DNA of 64,000 nucleotides from Clostridiales bacterium (GCA_022791195.1 JAAVYP010000055.1:1-64000); one strand, 5' to 3'. Positions 40,768-52,080 are shown, counted from the first letter of the stretch. Numbers and translations: made by a program. Notes: generated by a model not told the origin, from the sequence alone.

Positions 40768-41553
40768 ATGAAAAAAGTCAATTATCACACACACACTTGC
40801 TTGTGCCAGCATGCGGGCGGCACCGAAATCGATTACGTCAACGCCGCACTGACCAACCACTTAGATGTTCTTGGCTTCAGTGACCACGGCCCCTTCCCTG
40901 ATGACCGCTTTGGCGGACGCATGCTTTACAGCCAGTTAGATGCACACATTGCCTGCGTTAAGGAATTAAAAGATACATACAAAGACAAATTAACCATTTT
41001 AACTGGTTTGGAAATTGAATTTTGCCAAGACTCCCTTGCCTATTATCAACATCTGATCCAAGAACGGGGCCTTGATTATTTATTGCTGGGACAGCACTTT
41101 TTCCCCTCTGCCGGAGAAACAAAAAACGTATATGACATGCCCTCTTCCCAATCGATGATCGACTATGCTTACAGCATTAAAGAAGCGCTCGAAACCGGTC
41201 TATTCTCCATATTGGCCCATCCGGACGTCCCCTTTATCTGCGATATCGGCTGGGATCATTATGCAGAAGAAGCCTGCGACATTATCGTCGCGGCGGCCAA
41301 AGAAACCGGCACGGTATTAGAGCTCAACGCCAACGGCTTACGCCGCGGCACTCGCGCCTATCAAGAGGGCGAACGCTTTCCCTATCCGTTAGCGGCTTTC
41401 TGGAAACGGGCCGCCGGGGCCGGGCTACCGGTTGTTATCGGTTCTGACTGTCACAATCCGCGCTCTTTGTGGGATGACGCCATCGAAACGGCCCGTTCCC
41501 TTGCCCAAGACTGGGGGTTGCAGCTAACCGATACCATTCCGTTACGATCATAA
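40768..41553 (+). CDS. PHP-domain histidinol-phosphatase-like protein
   Basis: KVNYHTHTCLCQHAGGTEIDYV, ILAHPDVPF, VIGSDCHNP. Confidence 0.82.
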   Translation: MKKVNYHTHTCLCQHAGGTEIDYVNAALTNHLDVLGFSDHGPFPDDRFGGRMLYSQLDAHIACVKELKDTYKDKLTILTGLEIEFCQDSLAYYQHLIQERGLDYLLLGQHFFPSAGETKNVYDMPSSQSMIDYAYSIKEALETGLFSILAHPDVPFICDIGWDHYAEEACDIIVAAAKETGTVLELNANGLRRGTRAYQEGERFPYPLAAFWKRAAGAGLPVVIGSDCHNPRSLWDDAIETARSLAQDWGLQLTDTIPLRS

Positions 41554-41565
41554 AAACAAATTTGC

Positions 41566-42264
41566 TTACAGCGAAAAACCGCCGTCCACGCAGAGAACTT
41601 GCCCGGTAATAAACGTACTTTGTGCCAAAAAAAGCGCTGCTTGGGCAATCTCTTCCGGCTTTCCAAGCCGCATCAAAGGGGTCGCCTCTGCCAGTGCTTT
41701 TTTATCTTCTATACGTAAAGAGGCAATCATATCAGTTTCAATAACGCCCGGACAGATACAGTTAACCGCAACGCCCGATGGGCCGACCTCTTTGGCCAAC
41801 GCCTTGGTGAAAGCGATCATGCCGCCTTTTGAGGCCGAATAGGCACATTCACAACTGGCACCGACCACGCCCCAGATAGAAGAAACATTGATAATCTTTC
41901 CTTTTTTCTGACGAATCATCGCCGGAAGCATCTGCTGGCAGATATAAAAGCAAGCGTCCAGGTTCACGGCCATCAAATGCCGGTAAGATGCTTTGTCCAT
42001 ATCCGTCACAAGGCCTGTCCAGGCAACACCGGCATTGTTGATTAAAATATCCGCCGCACCGGCTTGGTTCAGCACACAGTCGATAGAAGCGGCATCCTCT
42101 AACTCGCAATAAAACGGGACAGCGCCGGTTTGGGCCGCTAATTTTTCCGCCTGTTCTTGATGACGGTTATAGGTAAAGCGCACCTCATACCCGCCGGCAG
42201 CAAAGGCTGTAACAAGGGCAGCGCCAATTCCCACGCTGCCACCCGTAATCAATACTTTTTCCAT
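41566..42264 (-). CDS. Short-chain dehydrogenase/reductase
   Basis: ITGGSVGIGAALV, ILINNAGVAW, YSASKGGMIAFTKALAKEVG. Confidence 0.92.
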   Translation of the reverse strand: MEKVLITGGSVGIGAALVTAFAAGGYEVRFTYNRHQEQAEKLAAQTGAVPFYCELEDAASIDCVLNQAGAADILINNAGVAWTGLVTDMDKASYRHLMAVNLDACFYICQQMLPAMIRQKKGKIINVSSIWGVVGASCECAYSASKGGMIAFTKALAKEVGPSGVAVNCICPGVIETDMIASLRIEDKKALAEATPLMRLGKPEEIAQAALFLAQSTFITGQVLCVDGGFSL

Positions 42265-42388
42265 GATGTAGGCTCTCTCTTTGCTAAAAAATTTATAAAC
42301 ATTTCTTGGGCCGTTTATAAGACCGTGCTATGATAAAAGACGATAGAAAATTTTTCTGCCACACAAATCAATTGAGAGACATCAACTT

Positions 42389-43090
42389 ATGATTACAGAA
42401 AATTATGTAATACAAAACCGCAAAATTATCCACCAAACAAAAATTGCTTTTCTTTCCGACATCCACAGCGAAAACCCGCATGGGTTGGAACGCGCCGTAG
42501 AAGCGCACACACCCGATCTTGTCATTATCGGCGGCGATTTATTTGACCGCAGTGCGGCAAGCGCACCTGCCTTGCAGCTCATGGACGGTCTGACTGAAAA
42601 CTATGCCTGTTTTTATACGCCGGGCAATCACGAGCAATATCTTAAAGAGAAACAAGAACTCTTCGCCGCCCTGCGCAATTTGGGCACAACCATCTTAGAC
42701 GGCCAAAGCGCGCCCTTCACCACCAGAAAAGGACAGCGTTTGCAGATCACCGGCTTCACCAGACGGGAACAGTTCACCAACCATGAAACCGCCCCGGACG
42801 ATCTGTTTCAGCTTCTCATTTATCACTATCCCGAAAAAGTATTAAGTTTGGCGGGCGGTGCGTTTGATTTGATCTTAGCCGGCCATGAGCACGGCGGACT
42901 GTGGCGCACCAAGCGAATCAACGGCATCCTCGGACACGGCGGGCTGTTTCCCAAGCACGCCGGCGGTCTTTATCAGGAAAAAGGAACCTCGCTGGTGGTC
43001 AGCCGGGGGTTAGCCAGCCGCATGATTGGCCTGCCCCGCTTCGGCAATCCGCCCGAGCTGGTCATTGTTGAGTTAGTACCGGCATATTAA
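42389..43090 (+). CDS. Metallophosphoesterase
   Basis: IAFLSDIHSENPH, IIGGDLFDR, FYTPGNHE, LAGHEHGG. Confidence 0.9.
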   Translation: MITENYVIQNRKIIHQTKIAFLSDIHSENPHGLERAVEAHTPDLVIIGGDLFDRSAASAPALQLMDGLTENYACFYTPGNHEQYLKEKQELFAALRNLGTTILDGQSAPFTTRKGQRLQITGFTRREQFTNHETAPDDLFQLLIYHYPEKVLSLAGGAFDLILAGHEHGGLWRTKRINGILGHGGLFPKHAGGLYQEKGTSLVVSRGLASRMIGLPRFGNPPELVIVELVPAY

Positions 43091-43899
43091 AAAAGAGGCA
43101 GGTCGCGAAAAGCACCGTTTTGCCAAACTTTTACTTGCCGGTAACCGACATTGATTAACTCTTCAAGCGCCGTATCAAAACCGACCACAAGCTTTGTTTT
43201 ATCATGGCAGTCGCTCGTCAGGGTGACTGCTATTTTTTTAGAATATAAATAGGCAAGCAGCTCATAGCGCGGATAAGGCTCTTTGCGGCCGGCACGAGCC
43301 ATCGCACCAGTATTCACCTCAAAAATAAGGGCCGGTCTTGCCTCGCTGATCGCGTCGATCGCGTGCCGCGCGGCTTCCAGATAAGCATCATCTTCCTCAA
43401 AAAGAGCGCAAGCGTCATTGAACTTAGTGATCAGGTCGAAATGACCCACCACATCAACGCCCTCTCGCAGAGCTGCTTGTACGACCAAGTCGTAATAGGC
43501 CCGGCACAGCTTGCCGTAATCACCGTCAAAGCAAGCGTTGGCACACGCGGCCAATCCCTCCGCCGAGAGGTCTAACGGATACACATGCCCCTCGTGATGA
43601 ATCTGATGCACACTGCTGATGGTATAATCATAGTCGGTCGGATCGATGACCGAATCAAGATCCCACTCGATGCCGCAGGCAATTTCTATGCGGCCTTCAT
43701 ATTCCTTCTTTAACCCGGCAATGGCTTTCCTGTACGCCTTTTCATCCTGCATACCCCAGGACGGATGGTACGCAATCGGGCTGTGCGAAGAAAAACCAAG
43801 CGAACAAAATCCTCTTGCCAGGGCCTCTTGGACCATCTCGCGCGGGGTATCTCTGCCGTCGCAAAAGGTTGAATGGGTATGTACGTTGGATTTAATCAT
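43087..43899 (-). CDS. hisK: PHP-domain histidinol-phosphatase
   Basis: [21 protein letters not shown]; last gene of the his operon, overlapping hisI. Confidence 0.78.
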   Translation of the reverse strand: MIKSNVHTHSTFCDGRDTPREMVQEALARGFCSLGFSSHSPIAYHPSWGMQDEKAYRKAIAGLKKEYEGRIEIACGIEWDLDSVIDPTDYDYTISSVHQIHHEGHVYPLDLSAEGLAACANACFDGDYGKLCRAYYDLVVQAALREGVDVVGHFDLITKFNDACALFEEDDAYLEAARHAIDAISEARPALIFEVNTGAMARAGRKEPYPRYELLAYLYSKKIAVTLTSDCHDKTKLVVGFDTALEELINVGYRQVKVWQNGAFRDLPLF

Positions 43900-44212
43900 G
43901 CTCATGCAGCGTGTTGAAAAAACAGCTCTCTGCTCCCGTATGGCAGGCGGGGCCGTCTTTAATCACTTCAATGAGCAGGGTATCTTTGTCACAATCGGCC
44001 TTGATGGAAACGACATGCTGTCTGTTCCGGCTGGTTTCTCCCTTGCGCCACAGGCATTGGCGGGAGCGGCTGTAAAAACAGGTGGTGCCCTCCTTTAAGG
44101 TGATCGCCAGGCTCTCTGCATTCATATAAGCCAGCATGAGCACCTTGCCTGTGCCGTATTCCTGCACTATCGCAGGCACAAGGCCCTTTTCATCATAACG
44201 AATTTCTATCAT
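43892..44212 (-). CDS. hisI: Phosphoribosyl-AMP cyclohydrolase
   Basis: [15 protein letters not shown]...[16 protein letters not shown]. Confidence 0.95.
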   Translation of the reverse strand: MIEIRYDEKGLVPAIVQEYGTGKVLMLAYMNAESLAITLKEGTTCFYSRSRQCLWRKGETSRNRQHVVSIKADCDKDTLLIEVIKDGPACHTGAESCFFNTLHEHD

Positions 44213-44213
44213 C

Positions 44214-44969
44214 TCAAACCCTCACATGCACGCCGTTTTCTGATAAATAGTGCTTTAAATCGCTGATCGCGACTTCTCTAAAATGGAAAATCGATGCGGC
44301 AAGACCCGCGTCTGCCACACCGGCCTCAAACAGAGCCAAAAAATCCTCTTTTCGGCCGGCGCCGCCCGAGGCAATGACCGGTATGCGCACGCGTGCCTGA
44401 ATGGCGGCCAGCATCTCTAAATCAAATCCCTGCTTGACGCCATCGGTATCGATACTGTTTACCACCAGTTCGCCGGCGCCGTGATCCTCGCCATACTTTG
44501 CCCACTCCAGTGCGTCAAGGCCTGTATCCACGCGGTTTCCGTTTTTAAAAACGCGGAAACGGCCGTCCACCCGTTTGATATCCATCGAAAGCACCACGCA
44601 CTGGTCGCCGTACTTATGGGCCGCCCGTTCGATCAGAGAGGGATCGTTCACCGCGCCCGAATTGACCGACACTTTGTCGGCACCGCACCGAAGCACCCGC
44701 TCAAAATCCTCCAGCGTATTGATGCCGCCGCCGACTGTCAAGGGAATAAAAACCTCGCTGGCCACCTGCTTCAGCACATCGGTAAAAAGTTTTCTGCCTT
44801 CCGAAGAGGCGGTAATATCGTAAAACACTAATTCGTCTGCGCCGGCATCGTTATAAAAATGTGCCATTTCAACCGGCGAGGCTACATCCCGAATGCCCTC
44901 AAAACGAACCCCTTTGACCACCCGGCCGTCCCTGACATCCAAACAGGGAATAATTCTTTTTGCGATCAT
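44214..44969 (-). CDS. hisF: Imidazole glycerol phosphate synthase subunit HisF
   Basis: [19 protein letters not shown]. Confidence 0.97.
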   Translation of the reverse strand: MIAKRIIPCLDVRDGRVVKGVRFEGIRDVASPVEMAHFYNDAGADELVFYDITASSEGRKLFTDVLKQVASEVFIPLTVGGGINTLEDFERVLRCGADKVSVNSGAVNDPSLIERAAHKYGDQCVVLSMDIKRVDGRFRVFKNGNRVDTGLDALEWAKYGEDHGAGELVVNSIDTDGVKQGFDLEMLAAIQARVRIPVIASGGAGRKEDFLALFEAGVADAGLAASIFHFREVAISDLKHYLSENGVHVRV

Positions 44970-45694
44970 TGCGCGCTCCCTTCTCTGGCTGTCTTTAACA
45001 CCTCATCTAACGCCAAATGGCCTGTATACAGCGCTTTGCCGACAATAGCGCCGTAAAGCTGCATGTTGCGCAGCGCCTCGATTTCATCCAGTGCCGTCAC
45101 ACCGCCGCTGGCGATGATGGAAAGGCCTTTGATAGACGAAAGACGCTGATAAAGAGCCAGATTCGTGCCCCCTAACATGCCGTCCTTGGCAATATCCGTA
45201 AAAATAACCGTTTGCACGCCCGAATCACGCAGGCGCACACAAAAATCAATCGCGTCCATTTCGGTGACGTCCAGCCATCCGGACACGGCCACCTTCTCGT
45301 CGCGTGCATCCACACCTACGGCAATTTTCTCTCCATATTTACGCACCATTTCTTCGACAAACGAGTAATTCTTGACCGCGATGGTGCCCAAAATTACCCG
45401 GTTGACACCGCGTTCCAGGTACGACACAATGCGTTCTTCATCCCGAATGCCGCCGCCCACCTGAACCGACAGCCCTGTTTTTTGGCATACATTTTGTATC
45501 ACGTCGAAATTGACGGCTGTGCCCTCTTTCGCACCATCCAAATCCACCACATGCAGATTTTTGGCGCCCTGCTCGGCAAAACGGTTCGCCATGGCCAACG
45601 GGTCGTCACCATACACCGAAACCTGATTGTAATCGCCCTCTTTTAAGCGCACGACTTTGCCGCCGATAATATCAATTGCCGGAAATATTTCCAT
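44966..45694 (-). CDS. hisA: ProFAR isomerase HisA
   Basis: FPAIDIIGGKVVRLKEGDY. Confidence 0.96.
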   Translation of the reverse strand: MEIFPAIDIIGGKVVRLKEGDYNQVSVYGDDPLAMANRFAEQGAKNLHVVDLDGAKEGTAVNFDVIQNVCQKTGLSVQVGGGIRDEERIVSYLERGVNRVILGTIAVKNYSFVEEMVRKYGEKIAVGVDARDEKVAVSGWLDVTEMDAIDFCVRLRDSGVQTVIFTDIAKDGMLGGTNLALYQRLSSIKGLSIIASGGVTALDEIEALRNMQLYGAIVGKALYTGHLALDEVLKTAREGSAQ

Positions 45695-45742
45695 CGATTT
45701 TCGCCCTTTCCTGATTGTTTCGCTCCACCCGCACCGCTTTTA

Positions 45743-46351
45743 TCACAGCTCTGCAAAGGATTTTAATAGATTCAGCCCCACCCGGCCGCTTTTTTCGGGG
45801 TGAAACTGTGCACCGTACACATTGTCTTTCCCCACAAGCGCAGGGACAGCCGCATCGTATTCGGCCGTGGCGATTAAGTTTCCCTCGCATCCCTTCGCAT
45901 AAAAGGAATGGACAAAATAGACCGAATCGCCCTCTTGATTGCGGCGCAGAATCTCATCGTTTCGGATGATATGCAGCTCATTCCATCCCATGTGAGGAAT
46001 TTTAAGCTCGGGGCGAATATCGCCGGCCAAAGGCTCAATGGTTCCTTTTAAAAGACCGAGACCCGCATGCTCACCATACTCATGGCTTTGCTCGAACAAC
46101 AGCTGCATGCCAAGACAGATGCCTAAAATCGGTTTGCCGGCCCCAGCCGCTTCCTTCAGCACCGCATCGAGGCCGGTTTTGTGCAGTTTGTCCGCCGCAT
46201 CGCCAAAAGCGCCGACACCCGGCAAAATGAGTTTATCGGCCTGTTCTAATTCGTTTTTATCAGCGGTAATCTGCCAGTGCTCACCAAGGCTGGTAAGCGA
46301 GCTGGACAAAGAAAACAGATTGCCGCAGCCATAATCAATAATCGCAATCAT
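45743..46351 (-). CDS. hisH: Imidazole glycerol phosphate synthase subunit HisH
   Basis: IIDYGCGNLFSL, PILGICLGMQLLFE, GAQFHPEKS. Confidence 0.96.
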   Translation of the reverse strand: MIAIIDYGCGNLFSLSSSLTSLGEHWQITADKNELEQADKLILPGVGAFGDAADKLHKTGLDAVLKEAAGAGKPILGICLGMQLLFEQSHEYGEHAGLGLLKGTIEPLAGDIRPELKIPHMGWNELHIIRNDEILRRNQEGDSVYFVHSFYAKGCEGNLIATAEYDAAVPALVGKDNVYGAQFHPEKSGRVGLNLLKSFAEL

Positions 46352-46935
46352 AATGTTCCTTTCGTAGAAGGAATCTCGCCGCCGAGCGCTTTGTCAATCA
46401 AAACAGCCTTGCCAAGCGCACGGCCGAGCGCTTTAAAAATACCCTCTATAATATGGTGCGTGTTTTCACCGTCTAATTGTTTAACATGCAGGGTGCATTC
46501 GGCATGGCGGACAAAGGCAAGCAAAAATTCCTTGACAAGCTCGGTATCCATATCCCCGACCTTTTGTGTGAGTCCATGCACATCATAAGAAAGATGCGCC
46601 CGACCCGAAAGATCCATACTGACCAGCAAAAGCGCTTCGTCCATAGGCAGCAGCATGTTGCCATACCGCGTGATGCCCCGCTTTGCACCCAAAGCCTCTT
46701 TGAGGGCCTTGCCCAGCACAATGCCGATATCTTCAATAGAATGGTGAAAATCCACCTGGGTATCTCCCTTGCACTGAACGGTCAGATCCATACGACCATG
46801 CCTTGCAAACAGCTCTAACATATGATTCATAAAACCGCAGCCCGTGTCTATCTCTGTTTTTCCTGTTCCATCCAAAACAAGCCGCAACTTAATTTCGGTT
46901 TCTGCGGTTTTTCGCTCGATTGATGCTTCTCTCAT
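46348..46935 (-). CDS. hisB: Imidazoleglycerol-phosphate dehydratase
   Basis: TGCGFMNHMLELFARHGRMDL, DFHHSIEDIGI. Confidence 0.96.
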   Translation of the reverse strand: MREASIERKTAETEIKLRLVLDGTGKTEIDTGCGFMNHMLELFARHGRMDLTVQCKGDTQVDFHHSIEDIGIVLGKALKEALGAKRGITRYGNMLLPMDEALLLVSMDLSGRAHLSYDVHGLTQKVGDMDTELVKEFLLAFVRHAECTLHVKQLDGENTHHIIEGIFKALGRALGKAVLIDKALGGEIPSTKGTL

Positions 46936-47085
46936 TTTATGATCATGCCTTTCTTTGTGTTTTTGTTGGCCTCGCCGGCAACACCGTCACCCGCCGCCTT
47001 TTCGGTCAAGGGATTCTTGTTGTTCTCTTATGCGAACATGGGTCAAAACGCTCTTTGCCTATATAGCAGCCAAGCTTGTCCTATC

Positions 47086-48141
47086 TTACAAAATGTGCAT
47101 AAGTTCAGCAAAAAATCCTTCCATCTGCTCTTCGCTGCCAATGGTAATACGCAAATAGTTATCGATACGAGGTGCGCTGAAATACCGCACCAGCACGCCG
47201 CGTTCCCTTAGCGCCCGGTAAAGCTCCTCCGCCTTTTTTTCGGGATGGCGCGCAAACACAAAATTGGTTTTGGAATCGGTCAAAGCAAAGCCAAGCCCGG
47301 CCAAACGCTGCTTTGTCTTTTCTCTTTGTTCGACAATCTGTGCCACACATTTGTCATAATAAGCCTGCTCTTTGATCGCTTCGGCCGCCGCTGTGATGGA
47401 CAATGTGTTGACATTATAGGGATTGAACGAATATTTGATCTTATTTAAATCCTCTATAATCGCCTCACTGGCCAGGGCAAAGCCCACCCGCAGCCCGGCG
47501 AGCGAGCGGCTCTTGGAAAAGGTCTGCACAACCATCAAGTTATCATATTTGGCCAAAAGCGAAACGCAGGTGTCATTGGAAAAATCCACATAGGCCTCGT
47601 CAATCATCACGATATTGTCCGGGTTTGACGCCACGATGCGCTCAATTTCATCCACACAGAGCGAAAGGCCGGTGGGCGCATTGGGATTGGCAATAACAAT
47701 GTTTTTGCCGATGCCAACATAGTCATCCACACGAATCGTAAAATCCTCTGCCAATGGGATTTGGGTGAGGTTGACACCGAATAAGTCGGCAAATACCGGA
47801 TAAAAGCTGTAGCTGACATCCGGACAGGCGAGTGAACCGCCCTTGCCGCAAAAGGCCATGATCGCAAAGGCCAACACATCGTCGCTTCCATTCCCGCAAA
47901 ACACCTGTTTCGGCGACACGCCGAAATGTGCGGCCAGTGCGCCGGTCAGCGCGGCCAGCGTTGGATCCGAATACAAATGCAAAGAACGCATGCGCGCTTC
48001 ATCAATTACCCGGCAAACGCCCGGTGCCGGCGGGAAGGGAGATTCATTGGTATTTAATTTGATATAGGTACGATCGTTTAATTGTTCACCCGGCGTATAA
48101 GGCACCAAACTCTGATACGCCGGCGCTAAAAACCGACTCAC
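47086..48141 (-). CDS. hisC: Histidinol-phosphate aminotransferase
   Basis: KLNTNESPFPPAPGV, SKSRSLAGLRVGF. Confidence 0.95.
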   Translation of the reverse strand: MSRFLAPAYQSLVPYTPGEQLNDRTYIKLNTNESPFPPAPGVCRVIDEARMRSLHLYSDPTLAALTGALAAHFGVSPKQVFCGNGSDDVLAFAIMAFCGKGGSLACPDVSYSFYPVFADLFGVNLTQIPLAEDFTIRVDDYVGIGKNIVIANPNAPTGLSLCVDEIERIVASNPDNIVMIDEAYVDFSNDTCVSLLAKYDNLMVVQTFSKSRSLAGLRVGFALASEAIIEDLNKIKYSFNPYNVNTLSITAAAEAIKEQAYYDKCVAQIVEQREKTKQRLAGLGFALTDSKTNFVFARHPEKKAEELYRALRERGVLVRYFSAPRIDNYLRITIGSEEQMEGFFAELMHIL

Positions 48142-49415
48142 TTTTCAAACCTCTTTAATATACTTTTGGCGTGCCCCTCCAACCCCTCTTTGAAGGCAAA
48201 GCCGGCCACATAATCCTTGGCCTTTTGCAGTGCTTCTTTGGTATAGCTGATATACTGTGTTTTCTTAATAAAATCATCCACCGAGAGGGGGGAAGAAAAC
48301 CGGGCCGTGCCCGAGGTAGGCAGCGTATGGTTCGGGCCGGCGAAATAATCGCCGACGGCCTCGGGCGTATATTTGCCAAGGAAAATCGAACCGGCATTTT
48401 TGATTTTGTCAAGCCAGACGAACGGCTCGTCCAAATAAACCTCTAAATGCTCGGGGGCGATTTCGTTTGCTATATTGACCGCCTCTTCGATATTGTTTAC
48501 CAAAAGAATCCGACCGTTTGTATCGATCGAGGCTCTTGCAATCTCATGCCGCCAGAGGGCCGGAATCTGTTTTTCCAGTTCTTCAGAAACGGCATTTGCC
48601 AAAGAGCGGCTGTTCGTCACCAAAATCGCAGAAGCAAGCTTATCATGCTCGGCCTGTGACAACAGGTCAGCCGCGATGCGTGCCGGCTCGCCCGTTTCAT
48701 CGGCAATCACCAAAATCTCGCTGGGGCCTGCGATCATATCAATATCCACAACGCCATACAGCATGCGTTTTGCCGTAGCCACAAACACGTTGCCTGGGCC
48801 CACAATCTTATCCACTTTCGGCACGCTTTGCGTACCATAGGCCAGCGCCGCAATCGCCTGCGCGCCACCCGCCGAAATCACCGTATCCACACCGGCCACA
48901 TAGGCTGCTGCCAGGATAAAGGAGGGAATCTGCCCGTCCTTCGCCGGCGGTGTGGTCATCACCAACTCTTTCACCCCGGCTATTTTGGCCGGAATGGCAT
49001 TCATCAGCACGCTGGAAGGATAGGCCGCCGTACCGCCCGGTACATACAAACCTGCCCTCTCAATCGGCGTGATTTTCTGTCCTAATACAACGCCGTCCTC
49101 TTTTTCCATCCGAAAACCATCCCGCACCTGCTGCTGGTGAAAGGCGCGAATGTTCTCGGCCGCCGCGGCCAGCGTTTCTTTATACACATCATCCTGGGCA
49201 TGATAAGCGGCCTCGATCGCCTCGGCCTCGACACGAAGAGAAGAAAGACGCACTTTATCAAATTGTTCAGTATAGGCAATGAGCGCTTCGTCCTTGCCTT
49301 CACGCACACCCTCGATAATCGCGCGAACGCTTTCTTCAACACCTGACTCAAGCTGAATATCCCTCGTCAGAATCTCGCTGCGCTCGGCTGAAGCCGCTTC
49401 GATTATTTTAATCAT
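48138..49415 (-). CDS. hisD: Histidinol dehydrogenase
   Basis: ERAGLYVPGGTAAYPSSVLMN, VDMIAGPSEILVIAD. Confidence 0.97.
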   Translation of the reverse strand: MIKIIEAASAERSEILTRDIQLESGVEESVRAIIEGVREGKDEALIAYTEQFDKVRLSSLRVEAEAIEAAYHAQDDVYKETLAAAAENIRAFHQQQVRDGFRMEKEDGVVLGQKITPIERAGLYVPGGTAAYPSSVLMNAIPAKIAGVKELVMTTPPAKDGQIPSFILAAAYVAGVDTVISAGGAQAIAALAYGTQSVPKVDKIVGPGNVFVATAKRMLYGVVDIDMIAGPSEILVIADETGEPARIAADLLSQAEHDKLASAILVTNSRSLANAVSEELEKQIPALWRHEIARASIDTNGRILLVNNIEEAVNIANEIAPEHLEVYLDEPFVWLDKIKNAGSIFLGKYTPEAVGDYFAGPNHTLPTSGTARFSSPLSVDDFIKKTQYISYTKEALQKAKDYVAGFAFKEGLEGHAKSILKRFEK

Positions 49416-50038
49416 TTCGTTTCCTCTCTTTCTTGCAGCTTCGCCGCCATCGAATCGATCAACGCCCCTTTAAACCGGTAAGAGGCCTTATTGGCAATAA
49501 AACGGGCTGATATGGGCATGATTTTCTCGAACACCTTTAAGTGGTTTTCCTTTAAGGTGCCGCCTGTCTCTACAATATCGACAATGACATCGGAAAGGCC
49601 CAACAAAGGCGCAATCTCGATGGAACCGTTTAACTTAATGACCTCAATCTCTCGATTAAGTCCCCGATAATAGTTCTTTGCGATGTGCGGAAATTTTGTG
49701 GCCACCCGCACCGGCCGGCCGGGATCCTCTCTGTAATCCTCTTTCGCGGCCACACACATATGGCAGCGGCCAAAGCCCAAATCCAGCAATTCATAAATAT
49801 CATAATGGCCCTCGGCCAAAATATCCTTGCCCACAACGCCCACATCCGCGGCGCCATGCGCCACATAAATGGCCACATCCGACGGTTTCACCAACATATA
49901 CCGCAGCCCCGCCGACGGATTTTCAAAAACCAGCTTGCGGCTCTCCTCTTTCATTTCCGGACAAGCAAAGCCCGCCTGTTCAAGCAGTCCATACACCTTG
50001 TCGCCTAAGCGTCCCTTAGGCAGCGCAATATTCAACAT
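49412..50038 (-). CDS. hisG: ATP phosphoribosyltransferase, short form
   Basis: MLNIALPKGRLGDKVYGLL, DVGVVGKDIL; paired with HisZ. Confidence 0.95.
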   Translation of the reverse strand: MLNIALPKGRLGDKVYGLLEQAGFACPEMKEESRKLVFENPSAGLRYMLVKPSDVAIYVAHGAADVGVVGKDILAEGHYDIYELLDLGFGRCHMCVAAKEDYREDPGRPVRVATKFPHIAKNYYRGLNREIEVIKLNGSIEIAPLLGLSDVIVDIVETGGTLKENHLKVFEKIMPISARFIANKASYRFKGALIDSMAAKLQEREETK

Positions 50039-50060
50039 ATTCTCGACCCTTTCTCTACCT

Positions 50061-51170
50061 TCAACAAGATATATCGCTAAGCTTGCCGCCCTCATAGCGG
50101 TAAACCTTTTCGGCCTTGATGCCGCCCTGCTCTCTTTCGACCCGCACGCGCAGCCCCTGTTCAGCCAAGGCATTTACCTTGGCAAGCAGTCCCTCGGCCG
50201 AGCCTTCGCAGAGAACGAGCACATCCACCGCTTTTGCGGTTTGGTTGGGATAATAATAATTGAGTCCGTCCAAATAAACGGCAAACCCAACCGCACATGC
50301 ATTTTCGCGAATGCGACAGGCCAATTTATCGTATCGGCCGCCCGACAGAACCGGGCCGGGCGCGCCCTTGACATAACCCTTAAAAATCAGCCCGTTATAA
50401 TAATCAATGTGATTCACCACCGAAGCGTCGAAGATGACCTTATCGGCTAACGGATGATCCTTGATTTCGTGATACAGCCCGGCCAGCTCATCGGCAGCGG
50501 CCGTCATCTCAGGCTGACAGCACAGGGAACGAAGCGCCGGCAGCACATCGCCCAAGCGGCCGCTTAGCGACAACATCCCAGTCAGCGTATCGCACACCGA
50601 TTCGGCTACCTCATGCTGCTGGCACAGGCTTTGCAGCTCATGCACGCTTTTTCTTGAAAAACAGCGGATTAGCTGTTTTTTCGTCTCCACCGGCAGCGCC
50701 AACCCATCCACAAAATGAGCCACTATGCCCATATGGGAGACGCTAAGCACAAAATCTTCATCAATTTCTCTAAGCGACAGCAAGGCCAAAAAGAAAAGCT
50801 CTGCCTGTGCGTAAGCATCAATGTCCCCCAGCACCTCGACGCCGGTTTGCTTGATTTCACGATAATCGTGCGTCTCGTCCGAGATGCGGAAAACCGACTC
50901 GTTATAATAAAGCTTTGTCCGGCTTTCTCTGCTCATCTTTGCGTTTTTCACAATGGACAGCGTAATATCCGGTTTTAAGGCCATCAGCCGTCCGTCCGAG
51001 CTATTAAAGGCAATCATGCCCTCGCCCGGCATAAACTTGCGGTTATCTGAATAAAAAGAATATTCTTCAAACTTGGCCATCGAATATTTTTCATACGAAT
51101 ATTGTTCATACAGCGAGGAAAGAGACAACACCAATTGCTCTTCCTTCGCCATTCTTTTTTTTAATGACAT
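50061..51170 (-). CDS. hisZ: ATP phosphoribosyltransferase regulatory subunit
   Basis: HisRS-like core without tRNA-binding domain; upstream of hisG. Confidence 0.9.
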   Translation of the reverse strand: MSLKKRMAKEEQLVLSLSSLYEQYSYEKYSMAKFEEYSFYSDNRKFMPGEGMIAFNSSDGRLMALKPDITLSIVKNAKMSRESRTKLYYNESVFRISDETHDYREIKQTGVEVLGDIDAYAQAELFFLALLSLREIDEDFVLSVSHMGIVAHFVDGLALPVETKKQLIRCFSRKSVHELQSLCQQHEVAESVCDTLTGMLSLSGRLGDVLPALRSLCCQPEMTAAADELAGLYHEIKDHPLADKVIFDASVVNHIDYYNGLIFKGYVKGAPGPVLSGGRYDKLACRIRENACAVGFAVYLDGLNYYYPNQTAKAVDVLVLCEGSAEGLLAKVNALAEQGLRVRVEREQGGIKAEKVYRYEGGKLSDISC

Positions 51171-51235
51171 GTTGCTGACCATTCCTTTCCTGCAGCCTTT
51201 CTTTGCCGTCAAGGCACCTTTGCGTATACGATCGA

Positions 51236-51994
51236 TTATTGAACCGGCTCTTTGCTTTTTGTTTTTTTACTAAACATCGTACCAATCAAAAAGCGGGGCA
51301 GTTTCATCATTCGTCCAATGCGGGAGGGCTGTTTTAACAGCCGGTAAAACCATTCAAGGCCTAATTTGATAAAAATTTTCGGCGCGCGTTTGGCTGTACC
51401 CGCAAAAACGTCTAAGCTGCCGCCAAGGCCCATCATCACATTCACCTGCAAACGATCCCGATTGGCGCGCATCCACTCTTCCTGCACAGGCACTCCTAAG
51501 CACACAAACAATATCTGCGCACCCGATTCATTGACAGCGGCGGCAACCGCATCGCTTTCGGCGCCCGTCTTTTCAAAATAACCGTCATGAACCCCGGCGA
51601 TCATCAGTCCCGGATATTTTTCGCTCATCTTTTCGGCGGCCAACTCGGCAACGCCGGGCTTTCCGCCCAAAAAGAACACCTTATATCCCTTTCCTGCCGC
51701 TAAGCAAAGTGTTTTTTCTGCCAAGTCAACACCGGCCACCTTGCCTTTGGCCAGCGGCGTTTTTAAAATCTTAGAGGCCAGAATCACGCCGCTGCCGTCC
51801 GGAATGATCAGATCGGCCGCGTTAATTAAATCATAATACGACGGCTGCTCTACACAAAGCTGCACAATTTCTGAATTTGGGGTATGGACAACCCCCTTTT
51901 TTTCGCCCGCGATAAACCCGTCTACAATAGCCAGCGCCTCTTCCAGATTCACATCGTCAAACTGTACACCTCTGATCGAAATTTTTTCGCTCAT
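51236..51994 (-). CDS. WecG/TagA/CpsF family glycosyltransferase
   Basis: [47 protein letters not shown]. Confidence 0.93.
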   Translation of the reverse strand: MSEKISIRGVQFDDVNLEEALAIVDGFIAGEKKGVVHTPNSEIVQLCVEQPSYYDLINAADLIIPDGSGVILASKILKTPLAKGKVAGVDLAEKTLCLAAGKGYKVFFLGGKPGVAELAAEKMSEKYPGLMIAGVHDGYFEKTGAESDAVAAAVNESGAQILFVCLGVPVQEEWMRANRDRLQVNVMMGLGGSLDVFAGTAKRAPKIFIKLGLEWFYRLLKQPSRIGRMMKLPRFLIGTMFSKKTKSKEPVQ

Positions 51995-52044
51995 TCATTT
52001 TTCCTTTCACGCCTGTCTCTATTCGTTTATTTTATCACACTGCA

Positions 52045-52080
52045 TTGCTTTTTTCAAGAAAATTTGCTACAATAACCCCA
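52045..52080 (+). promoter_or_regulatory. rnhA promoter (TTGCTT-17-TACAAT), predicted leaderless
   Basis: -10 at 52068-52073, ATG at 52080; no Shine-Dalgarno sequence. Confidence 0.6.

Noticed and set aside
46939-47085. hisC-hisB gap as a hidden or degenerate hisE
   Set aside because: Too short, and no frame resembles a phosphoribosyl-ATP pyrophosphatase.
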